Assembly (NCBI GenBank): GCA_021790415.1 | Contig: JAJYDZ010000045.1 | Coordinates: 1-8,916, forward strand | Reading direction: 5' to 3' | Source: Thermoplasmata archaeon | Lineage (GTDB): Archaea > Thermoplasmatota > Thermoplasmata > Thermoplasmatales > Thermoplasmataceae | Length of the DNA: 8,916 nucleotides | Part shown: positions 1 through 5,525 of the stretch, piece after piece | Layout: each line of letters begins with the position of its first letter | How positions within the stretch are numbered: the first letter of the stretch is position 1 | Notes under the pieces: model-generated | The model's input: the letters and a program-made list of their open reading frames with translations, nothing else | Told to the model about the DNA's origin: nothing | Databases searched by the model: none | Program-made: the position numbers and the translations under genes

Positions 1-2
1 AT

Positions 3-152
3 GGTTTGTTTTTCCTTTTTGATGGTCAGAATAATATCAACTCATACCTTATGGCAACGGGTTTCATTCTTGCTATGTTGTTTTCATTCATATTACTATT
101 ATTTGTATATCAACCTGATTTTAAAATGGAAAGGAAAACAAATTTCAATTAA
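3..152 (+). CDS. C-terminal fragment of an integral membrane protein (possibly a transporter)
   Basis: This frame is open from the left edge to a TAA at 150-152 and gives 49 residues; the start lies outside the window. The fragment has a polar loop (FDGQNNINSY), one strongly hydrophobic segment of about 20 residues (roughly residues 16-36, from LMATGFILAM to LLLFVY), and a short charged tail (KMERKTNFN). That is how the last transmembrane helix and cytoplasmic tail of a multi-pass carrier such as an MFS protein look, but one helix cannot identify a family. No other plus-strand frame at the left edge looks as protein-like; frame 1 is also open, but it has many Cys/His/Tyr residues and no coherent hydrophobic pattern. 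The next gene lies on the opposite strand, so this ends a rightward transcription unit. Confidence 0.5.
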   Translation, partial: GLFFLFDGQNNINSYLMATGFILAMLFSFILLLFVYQPDFKMERKTNFN

Positions 153-341
153 ATTATAAATTCTTATTATTAAGAAACTGTTTACAAACACTAATATCTG
201 GAAATTTTGACCTTTAATAATGATTTAGACTGTTAATGAATAATGTAACATTTTGGAATCATATCCCATAGAGTAATTATTAATTAAAAATCCAACTGTG
301 TATTTCTTAAACTATTGATTTTTATCCAGTGAAATATTTTT

Positions 342-707
342 TCACACACTTTCAATGAGACCCCATGCGTTTCCAAATGGATCAATCAGCTGGCATATTT
401 TTACTCCATCTACCCCAATAATTGGCCCCCTGAACAACCTGCAACCATGGTCAATAAAGTGTGAAATAGCACTCTGCATATTGCTCACTTTCCAGTAAGA
501 AGCCTGCCCTGCTACACCAGAACTTGATTTACTATCAGATGGATGTAGTCCTATTTTACAAAATCCCAGGTTAAAAGAATAATAATTTTCACTTTGAAAA
601 TCTGGCTCTTTTTCTAATAACACTTTGATCCATTCCTTTGCTTCTGCCAGATTATCAACAAAAAAGAGAACTTCATCAATACCTGAAATCTCACTTATAA
701 TTATTAA
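342..707 (-). CDS. VOC (glyoxalase/bleomycin-resistance fold) family protein, start displaced by a probable frameshift
   Basis: The open frame encodes a compact, essentially complete VOC protein of about 120 residues. It has a first beta-alpha-beta module (GIDEVLFFVDNLAEAKEWI, then a FNLGF strand and the GLHPSD turn) and a second module (ASYWKVSNMQSAISHF, RGPI, then the typical end CQLIDPFGNAWGLIES). VOC proteins of this type include glyoxalase-like and dioxygenase-like enzymes, and the substrate cannot be read from sequence. The frame has no ATG, GTG or TTG before the conserved first strand; the first GTG, at 623, would remove that strand. An ATG with an AAGGAG ribosome site lies just upstream at 714-712, but it is one frame off and stops after seven codons. 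Removing one T from its AATTATAAG stretch would join it to the VOC frame (MVINNISEISGIDEV). So this is a recent frameshift, a sequencing error, or a gene using ATT/ATA initiation. It is divergent from the SDR gene, and no functional link is shown. Confidence 0.72.
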   Translation of the reverse strand, partial: LIIISEISGIDEVLFFVDNLAEAKEWIKVLLEKEPDFQSENYYSFNLGFCKIGLHPSDSKSSSGVAGQASYWKVSNMQSAISHFIDHGCRLFRGPIIGVDGVKICQLIDPFGNAWGLIESV

Positions 708-724
708 TCACCATTTTCAGATTA

Positions 725-730
725 CTCCTT
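725..730 (-). promoter_or_regulatory. Ribosome binding site AAGGAG ahead of the out-of-frame VOC ATG
   Basis: On the minus strand AAGGAG is followed by 10 nt and then ATG at 714-712. This is the best initiation signal in the area and marks where the VOC gene should begin. The reading frame it opens ends at a TGA after seven codons, which is why a frameshift is suspected between about 690 and 711. Confidence 0.45.
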
Positions 731-780
731 TGCTTAAATAAACTATTCTATATTCATGATTATCGTGGAAGTGTCTTTAA

Positions 781-849
781 ATGAAATTAGAGTTAGAAAT
801 TACCAGACCTTCAACTGATGTTAAATTCGATGCTCAACGTTGTTCATAA
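781..849 (+). CDS. Possible 22-residue small ORF in the VOC-SDR divergent region
   Basis: ATG at 781 opens a 22-codon frame (MKLELEITRPSTDV and so on, ending RCS) that stops with TAA at 847-849. GGAAGTG, 7 nt before the ATG, partly resembles a GGAGGTGAT ribosome site. I recognise no family. It may be a small protein, a decayed gene fragment or chance. It overlaps the space where the SDR and VOC promoters should be, and nothing except the weak ribosome site supports expression. Confidence 0.15.
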   Translation: MKLELEITRPSTDVKFDAQRCS

Positions 850-852
850 CCT

Positions 853-865
853 TCCCGATTCGGGA
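853..865. promoter_or_regulatory. 13-bp palindrome TCCCGATTCGGGA upstream of the SDR gene
   Basis: Six-base arms TCCCGA and TCGGGA flank a single T. It is a GC-rich island in AT-rich intergenic DNA and directly abuts a TATA-like stretch at 866-878. Its size and symmetry fit a dimeric repressor or activator site. A one-base loop makes a terminator hairpin unlikely, and no T-tract follows. Confidence 0.35.
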
Positions 866-878
866 TTAAATTAAAAAG
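866..878 (+). promoter_or_regulatory. Candidate TATA box of the SDR gene
   Basis: TTAAATTAAAAAG lies 39-51 nt before the ATG at 917. If used as a TATA box it would start transcription about 20 nt before the ATG, similar to the short leader predicted for the MFS operon. It is not a strong match to the archaeal consensus, so the call is tentative. Confidence 0.3.
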
Positions 879-916
879 TTAAGTCCAAAGAAAACTTTAA
901 GAACGTTTTAAGATAT

Positions 917-1669
917 ATGACATACATGTCAGGTAATAAACAAGTTGCAGTAATTACAGGTGGTAATGGAGGAATAGGAAAAAGTATTGCCAGATCTCTT
1001 TTGAGAGACGGATTTTTTGTAGTTCTAGCGGATTTGAAAGATGAGGTAGCTGATACCGCCAGAGACCTTGAGAATGAAACAAATGGTAATATATTAGGAA
1101 TGATGGCTGATGTTACTGATTTTACATCAACAGTGGAATTATTTAATAACATCAGGAGAGAAACAGCAACTGAATCAGTGAGCGTTCTGATAAATAATGC
1201 GGGAATTACAAGGGATGCCACAATAAGAAAGATGACGTATGAGCAGTGGGATCAGGTGATGAGGGTGAACCTGTACGGTGCATTCAACTGTACAAAACAG
1301 GTTGTTGAGGGTATGATCGGCAACCATTTTGGAAGAATTATTAATATTTCATCCATAAGTCGATACGGTAACAGGGGACAGGCAAATTATGCTGCATCAA
1401 AAGCTGGACTTGTAGGATTGACACTAACACTGTCCAGAGAACTTGGGAAATATGGCATAACTTCAAATGCTATAAGTCCAGGCATAATAAATACGGAAAT
1501 GATTTCAACCATTCCAGCAGAAATCCTCAAAGATTATGAGAATAAGATTCCATCCGGTAGACTTGGAAAACCTGAGGAAGTTGCTGAACTGATTTCTTTT
1601 TTATGCTCTGAAAAAGCTTCATATATAAATGGAGAGGTTATAAACATAAATGGAGGATTCTTTTTCTAA
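917..1669 (+). CDS. Short-chain dehydrogenase/reductase, FabG-like (3-oxoacyl reductase or 3-hydroxyacyl dehydrogenase)
   Basis: A 250-residue classical SDR, the usual length for FabG/PhaB-type enzymes. Visible motifs are the cofactor glycine motif TGGNGGIG (14-21), NNAG (93-96), helix alpha-4 Asn in VNLYG (N118), catalytic Ser145, YAASK with Tyr158 and Lys162, the SPGI segment (187-190) and the C-terminal INGGF. Asp39 at the end of the second strand (VVLADL) favours NAD(H) over NADP(H) by the usual SDR rule. The likely reaction is interconversion of a 3-oxoacyl and a 3-hydroxyacyl thioester; with no acyl carrier protein nearby, CoA esters are more likely. Start: ATG 917 (MTYMSGN), with a second ATG at 926 possible. 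The first codons lie in a 23-nt block shared with the MFS gene start and contain a palindrome, so co-regulation with the convergent operon is likely. Family assignment is firm; substrate is inference. Confidence 0.93.
   Translation: MTYMSGNKQVAVITGGNGGIGKSIARSLLRDGFFVVLADLKDEVADTARDLENETNGNILGMMADVTDFTSTVELFNNIRRETATESVSVLINNAGITRDATIRKMTYEQWDQVMRVNLYGAFNCTKQVVEGMIGNHFGRIINISSISRYGNRGQANYAASKAGLVGLTLTLSRELGKYGITSNAISPGIINTEMISTIPAEILKDYENKIPSGRLGKPEEVAELISFLCSEKASYINGEVININGGFFF
918..931. promoter_or_regulatory. Inverted repeat TGACAT-AC-ATGTCA over the SDR start codon (candidate TetR operator)
   Basis: The two 6-bp arms are perfect reverse complements around a 2-bp centre and cover the start codon region (ATG 917-919 and ATG 926-928). 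A related element lies at the same place in the MFS gene (6908-6921, 5 of 6 arm pairs), and a weaker one at the TetR start (2292-2305, 4 of 6). A repressor bound here would lie just downstream of the transcription start. The assignment to the TetR protein of this window is inference. Confidence 0.45.
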
Positions 1670-1682
1670 ACTGGAATTTATT

Positions 1683-1700
1683 ACAAAAATAAATTTTTGT
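1683..1700. terminator. Bidirectional terminator between SDR and TetR genes
   Basis: ACAAAAAT and ATTTTTGT form a perfect 8-bp inverted repeat around a 2-bp centre, placed 13 nt after the SDR stop and 16 nt after the TetR stop. Both strands show a run of five T. Archaeal RNA polymerase terminates mainly at T-runs, so this short convergent spacer can serve both transcripts. Confidence 0.5.
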
Positions 1701-1716
1701 TCCGGTGGACTCTTTT

Positions 1717-2301
1717 CTAATTTTTCATTATGCTCTCTATTAGACTGTCAATCTCATTAAATGGAAAATCTGATTTTCTATCATTATCCCAGAGAATAAA
1801 CCTTCTGGCAAGAAAGTCAGCTGTGCCCATTAATGTATATGCAAGTATATTTGGATCTCTATCCTTAATTTCACCTTTTTTCATAGCATCCTTGAGATAC
1901 TTCGCATAATGATCTCCAAGCATCCTGTAATGCCATTTGTAAGTTTCAGGTCTGTGTATCTCTGCCTCCAGAAGAATCTGGAACAGATGTGTATTTTTCT
2001 TAACCCATTCAATAAAGGCACGAAAACCTCTCTTTTCTATATTTATTCTACCCTCAATTCCGTTTATACTGTCATGAATGTATTTCCTCATTTCATGGTT
2101 ATACTTCTTAACCAGTTCTTCCAGAAGATCGTCCTTATCCTTGAAATAAAGGTAAAAAAGCCCATATGACACACCAGCATTTCTTGTTATTTCTCCAACA
2201 CTTGCATTTGAATATCCAAGTTTAGCAATTGTTTCTATTGAACTTTTAATAATCTTGTTGAATTTTTCCTGACCTTTTTTGGTCTTTGGATAGAGATTCA
2301 T
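1717..2301 (-). CDS. TetR/AcrR family transcriptional repressor, last gene of the operon
   Basis: At 194 residues it has the usual TetR length. The N-terminal three-helix DNA-binding domain is clear: helix 1 about residues 10-28, then the helix-turn-helix SVGEITRNAGVSYGLFYLYF (34-53) followed by KDKDDLLEELV, the TetR signature order. The rest is a helical ligand-binding domain, with residues such as FIEWVKKNTHLFQILLEAEIHR matching the effector/dimer domain of fatty-acid and drug-type TetR proteins. It starts 25 nt after the ketosynthase stop, on the same strand, so it is probably co-transcribed. No good ribosome site precedes its ATG. The sequence over its start (TGACAT-GA-ATCTCT) partly matches the palindromes at the SDR and MFS starts, which would allow autoregulation. 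The likely effector is the substrate or an acyl-CoA product of the operon enzymes (inference). Confidence 0.9.
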   Translation of the reverse strand: MNLYPKTKKGQEKFNKIIKSSIETIAKLGYSNASVGEITRNAGVSYGLFYLYFKDKDDLLEELVKKYNHEMRKYIHDSINGIEGRINIEKRGFRAFIEWVKKNTHLFQILLEAEIHRPETYKWHYRMLGDHYAKYLKDAMKKGEIKDRDPNILAYTLMGTADFLARRFILWDNDRKSDFPFNEIDSLIESIMKN

Positions 2302-2305
2302 GTCA
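2292..2305. promoter_or_regulatory. Weak operator-like element over the TetR start codon
   Basis: On the minus strand the sequence is TGACATGAATCTCT. The left arm equals that of the SDR element, and the right arm matches ATGTCA at 4 of 6 positions. It spans the TetR start codon (2301-2299). Alone it would be unremarkable; it is listed because the same arm occurs at the starts of the two other candidate target genes. Confidence 0.22.
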
Positions 2306-2326
2306 TTTACAATGATAAGCCGTTTA

Positions 2327-3316
2327 TTAAACCTTTAATATTACAGTTGCACCCCATGTCCATCCTGTCCCGGCCGAAACCAGGCATATAAGATTTCCAG
2401 GCCTTAAAAGATTCTTTTCTTCTGCCAATTTGAGTGAAATAAATGGATCTACCCCCTGCATATGTCCATAATCTTCAAGGTATATACTTTTACTCCTATC
2501 TATTCCAAGGGCATCCATAATTTCACGGTGAAATGATCTCTTTGTGTGAAGGAATGCCAGGTAATCAATATCCTTAATGTCATAACCTGATTTTACTGTT
2601 GCTTCTGTAATCACCCTTATAAAATTCCTCAGTGTTGCATCAGCCATCCTTTCTTTCCAGGCCTTTTCCTCACTTACAGTAAGTTTATAGGACCAGATAT
2701 CCTTATCTAAAATGAATGAACCACCAAAGGGTGCGTATACTACATCAGAGAACGATCCGTCTGTAAGGAATGCACTCTGTAATATTTCATATTCACCTTT
2801 TTCCTCAGAAATGAGTACTGCTCCAGAACCGTCTGAAAAATCATACATGAATGAACCTGTTCTGTCCTTATAGTTCACAATATGACTTTGCTTTGTAGCG
2901 ATGCTAATTAGCGCATCAAAGTTGCTTTCAGATGAGATCCTCGATTTCATCATGTCGAGTGCAACTAAACTTCCGACACATTGAGAGGATATATCAAAAG
3001 ATAGAGCTTCTTTTACTCCAAGTTTAGATGCCAGTGATGGTGCAAGTGTCCATATGTATTTATCCTTAAAATCTGATCCTGCTGAGACAATATATTTTAA
3101 TCTTTTAAGAGAACTGTCGGCCGGCCCAACTATTTTCTCAATTGATTTCATGCTGAGATCTGAAAGTGAAAGCTTTTCCTCAACAGGCTTTGAAACTATT
3201 CCCAGTTTCTCCCTTACAACATCTTCAGGTATGCCAGTTTCTTCGCTGATTGACTTAGCCGTCATCACATTTTCGGAAGCATAAATTGCAAATTTCTTAA
3301 TGTACACTTTTTTCAT
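2327..3316 (-). CDS. KAS III-like (FabH/thiolase-fold) 3-oxoacyl synthase with atypical active site
   Basis: 329 residues, the usual KAS III length. The nucleophilic Cys is Cys113 in FDISSQCVGSLVALD, the active-site His is His257 in LAFLHTKR (the FabH PHQAN position), and the C-terminal SAGTGWTWGA (314-323) is typical of the family. The third canonical residue, Asn of FabH's GNTSA, is replaced by His285 in YGHMQGVDP, as I recall from a diverged KAS III subgroup distinct from true FabH. The reaction is therefore probably Claisen condensation, acyl transfer or thiolytic cleavage of a CoA thioester rather than fatty-acid initiation, which archaea generally lack. It is not HMG-CoA synthase-like at its N-terminus. 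The start is ATG 3316, with GGTGA six nt upstream; the gene overlaps the end of the ligase gene by 20 nt, so the two are translationally coupled. Substrate unknown. Confidence 0.85.
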   Translation of the reverse strand: MKKVYIKKFAIYASENVMTAKSISEETGIPEDVVREKLGIVSKPVEEKLSLSDLSMKSIEKIVGPADSSLKRLKYIVSAGSDFKDKYIWTLAPSLASKLGVKEALSFDISSQCVGSLVALDMMKSRISSESNFDALISIATKQSHIVNYKDRTGSFMYDFSDGSGAVLISEEKGEYEILQSAFLTDGSFSDVVYAPFGGSFILDKDIWSYKLTVSEEKAWKERMADATLRNFIRVITEATVKSGYDIKDIDYLAFLHTKRSFHREIMDALGIDRSKSIYLEDYGHMQGVDPFISLKLAEEKNLLRPGNLICLVSAGTGWTWGATVILKV

Positions 3317-4703
3317 ATAATCTCACCAGTTCCTCTCTTGACACCTTACCTACAGCATTTCTTGGTAAATTATTAACAAAGATTACCCTCTTAGGAACTT
3401 TGTAACCTGATAATTTCATCTTTAGATCTTTTCTTAGCTGTTCTTCTGATTTTACCTCATTAGTCTTCACAAAGGCAACTACCGCTTCACCCCAATAGTT
3501 GTCTGGCATTCCAATAACAGAGCATTCAACCACATAGGGTAATGTTAGAATGATATCTTCTATCTCGGTTGCATAGACATTTTCTCCTCCAGTTTTAATC
3601 ACATTCTTCTTCCTTTGCACAAAGAAATAGTATCCAAGCTCATTGGTTCTGAAAATATCTCCTGTTTTAAAATAACCATCCATTTCAAAGGGATCAATGT
3701 CGCTTCCGAACATGTATCTGGAGAAGAGGTGTTTACCTCTGATCAATAGCTCACCATCTTCCGCAAGTTTTACTTCTACAAATATACATGGAGTTCCAAC
3801 AGAGTCCGGGAATTTTTTCTGGTTCTCTGGAGAAATGTAAAAATTATTAGGACCAGCCTCAGTTAATCCATAACCCTGAAACACTTTAATATTTCTTTCC
3901 AAAAGCTTTTCATAGGTCTCTTTTCTGAGTTTTCCACCTCCAGATATCATTCTAACCTTGGAAAGGTCTTTCTTATAAAATTCGCTACTTGCCACTATTT
4001 TCTCATACATGGTTGGTACACCCATAAATATAGTTATTCTTTCCTTTTCTATGAGATTTATAATTTCGTCAGGATCAAAATTATTTTCTGAAAATATTAC
4101 ACTTCCTCCGGCAATTAGAGTTGGTATCAACAGGATATTCCAACCCCCTGTATGATATAAAGGCATACAAACAAGTGTTCTATCACTTTGGTGTATGCCC
4201 CATGTGAGAACTGTGTTAAATGCATTCCACATAATTGCATTCTCGGAAATTTCAGCACCCTTAGGAGTTCCTGTCGATCCACCCGTTAGAAGGGTTAATA
4301 CCGTTCTCTCAGTATTATAATTCCCGTCAGATTTTAAATTGCTGTTTCCAATGGTACTGTTTTTCAAAGTTTCAATAGAAATTCCTTCATTGTTAAAATC
4401 ACTTATAATTAGTTTTGGCTTTGCATTGCTGATTACATGATCGTAAAGGGATTTCTCTATTACTGGATTTATAGGGAATAAAATTGCACCACATTTAACA
4501 ACTGCGAAAAATAGGATGACGTTATCAAGAGGGTTCTTTATTATGGATAAAATCACATCACCTTCTTTTATGCCCATTTCACTTAGAACTAAAAAAATAT
4601 GATCACTCTGTTCATCTATTTCTCTATACCTGAGTACCTTCTCTTCATATTTTACAAATCCAGTATTACCAGTATTATACCAATTTCTTAAAACCTTATC
4701 CAG
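3297..4703 (-). CDS. AMP-forming acyl-CoA synthetase/ligase (ANL superfamily), non-ATG start
   Basis: Activates a carboxylic acid to its CoA thioester through an acyl-adenylate. With the chosen start it has 468 residues, slightly short for the family (about 500). Motifs: ATP-binding LLTGGSTGTPKG (138-149), MPLYHTGG, the adenine/acyl motif GYGLTEAGP (277-285), TGD (347-349), hinge QRKKNVIKTGGENV (about 363-376), and the C-terminal catalytic lysine Lys453 in NAVGKVSRE. Asn367 stands where the hinge often has Asp. The first ATG (4577) would cut off 42 residues that look native (DKVLRNWYNTGNTGFVKYEE, then LRYREIDEQS). Upstream of it the frame has no ATG, GTG or TTG back to the hydrolase stop. A GGTGAT ribosome site at 4716-4711 points to CTG 4703, or ACG 4706, as the initiator. 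The ligase is in the same frame as the hydrolase, separated by one TAA. The substrate (short-chain, branched or aromatic acid) cannot be told. Confidence 0.88.
   Translation of the reverse strand: MDKVLRNWYNTGNTGFVKYEEKVLRYREIDEQSDHIFLVLSEMGIKEGDVILSIIKNPLDNVILFFAVVKCGAILFPINPVIEKSLYDHVISNAKPKLIISDFNNEGISIETLKNSTIGNSNLKSDGNYNTERTVLTLLTGGSTGTPKGAEISENAIMWNAFNTVLTWGIHQSDRTLVCMPLYHTGGWNILLIPTLIAGGSVIFSENNFDPDEIINLIEKERITIFMGVPTMYEKIVASSEFYKKDLSKVRMISGGGKLRKETYEKLLERNIKVFQGYGLTEAGPNNFYISPENQKKFPDSVGTPCIFVEVKLAEDGELLIRGKHLFSRYMFGSDIDPFEMDGYFKTGDIFRTNELGYYFFVQRKKNVIKTGGENVYATEIEDIILTLPYVVECSVIGMPDNYWGEAVVAFVKTNEVKSEEQLRKDLKMKLSGYKVPKRVIFVNNLPRNAVGKVSREELVRLYEKSVH
3323..3327 (-). promoter_or_regulatory. 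GGTGA ribosome binding site of the ketosynthase gene
   Basis: GGTGA, a spacer of 6 nt and ATG at 3316-3314 lie inside the 3' end of the ligase gene. It supports this start and shows the ribosome-site style used by downstream operon genes in this genome. Confidence 0.6.
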
Positions 4704-4706
4704 CGT

Positions 4707-5525
4707 TTAAATCACCAGTGGAGTTATGACCTTACTAAAACTCTTACTCATTACACTTGTGCAGAATTTATCTATTTCCGCATTGTAATCATTGTGTCTT
4801 TCCATGTTGACCAAATGTCCTGAATCTCTGAATTTTATAAACTTACTGTTGGGGAGTTTTTCATGAATTATTTCAGAGTTTTCAATAGGAACTATCTTAT
4901 CATCCAGTCCAGAAATTACCAGAGTTGGACATGATATATTCTGAAGTTTATCTAAAACGTCGAATTTTATGAACGCCATTGACTGCTGTATCTGCTTCAC
5001 AATGGGAGAATCAAGGCTCCTTTCCTCTATAATAAGATCAATCAATTTTCTATTATTCAATACGGTTTTTTCTGAAAAAGCAGGTCTCATTCTTTCAAAC
5101 ATTTCCTTTCCATTGGGAGGTTCTGAAAGAATCTTAAGCACATCCATTGAAGGCAACTTTGATCGTATTCCAAAATTAGTTGAAGAGAGTACTAGTCCTT
5201 TTATCATTTCTTGATGTTCCAGGGCAAACTGTTCGGCTATCATCCCACCCATTGATACACCTATCAGAAAAAATTTTTCTAATTTTAATGACTGTACAAG
5301 AGAAAATAGATCACTCTGAAAATCATCCAAGGTATAATATTCTTCAGGCTTAGATGATTTCCCAACTCCCCTATTATCGTAAAAGATGAGTTTATACTTC
5401 ATGGAAAGGGTCTTCTGGAATTTCCACATCCACATTGAATAACCAAGTCCCTCAATAAAAACTATTGGGGTTCCTTTACCGACTACATTATAAAATATTT
5501 GAATGTCCCCATTTCTTAGAATCAT
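4707..5525 (-). CDS. Alpha/beta-hydrolase fold enzyme (lactonase, esterase or thioesterase type)
   Basis: 272 residues with the complete alpha/beta-hydrolase plan. The oxyanion-hole region is GLGYS (26-30), DNRGVGKSSKP (50-60) follows strand 4, the nucleophile elbow is GVSMGG with Ser91, the acid is Asp209 in SGLDDKIVP, and the base is His237 in DSGHLVNMER. The layout resembles 3-oxoadipate enol-lactonase and related small esterases; a CoA-thioester hydrolase role would suit the operon but is inference. There is no signal peptide, so it acts in the cytosol. The start ATG 5525 overlaps the transporter stop (ATGA), with GGTG about 5 nt upstream. The stop TAA at 4709-4707 directly precedes the ligase coding sequence in the same frame. 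The C-terminal tail (SKSFSKVITPLVI) is not part of the conserved fold. Confidence 0.9.
   Translation of the reverse strand: MILRNGDIQIFYNVVGKGTPIVFIEGLGYSMWMWKFQKTLSMKYKLIFYDNRGVGKSSKPEEYYTLDDFQSDLFSLVQSLKLEKFFLIGVSMGGMIAEQFALEHQEMIKGLVLSSTNFGIRSKLPSMDVLKILSEPPNGKEMFERMRPAFSEKTVLNNRKLIDLIIEERSLDSPIVKQIQQSMAFIKFDVLDKLQNISCPTLVISGLDDKIVPIENSEIIHEKLPNSKFIKFRDSGHLVNMERHNDYNAEIDKFCTSVMSKSFSKVITPLVI
4711..4716 (-). promoter_or_regulatory. GGTGAT ribosome binding site for the ligase non-ATG start
   Basis: GGTGAT lies within the last codons of the hydrolase, 4 nt before ACG (4706) and 7 nt before CTG (4703). Other internal sites in the window have GGTGA 5 to 6 nt before the start codon. It is the main reason for placing the ligase start here rather than at the internal ATG 4577. 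Confidence 0.45.

Noticed and set aside
871..1221. Long antisense frame over the SDR gene
   Set aside because: It mirrors the SDR codons, overlaps a clearly real gene and shows no domain.
2327..3316. Ketosynthase as HMG-CoA synthase of the mevalonate pathway
   Set aside because: The N-terminal and active-site motifs do not resemble archaeal HMG-CoA synthase, and no thiolase/DUF35 partner genes of that pathway are adjacent.
4577..4577. ATG 4577 as the ligase start
   Set aside because: It removes 42 residues that look like a normal N-terminus of an ANL ligase and would leave an unusually long gap after the hydrolase in a tightly packed operon.
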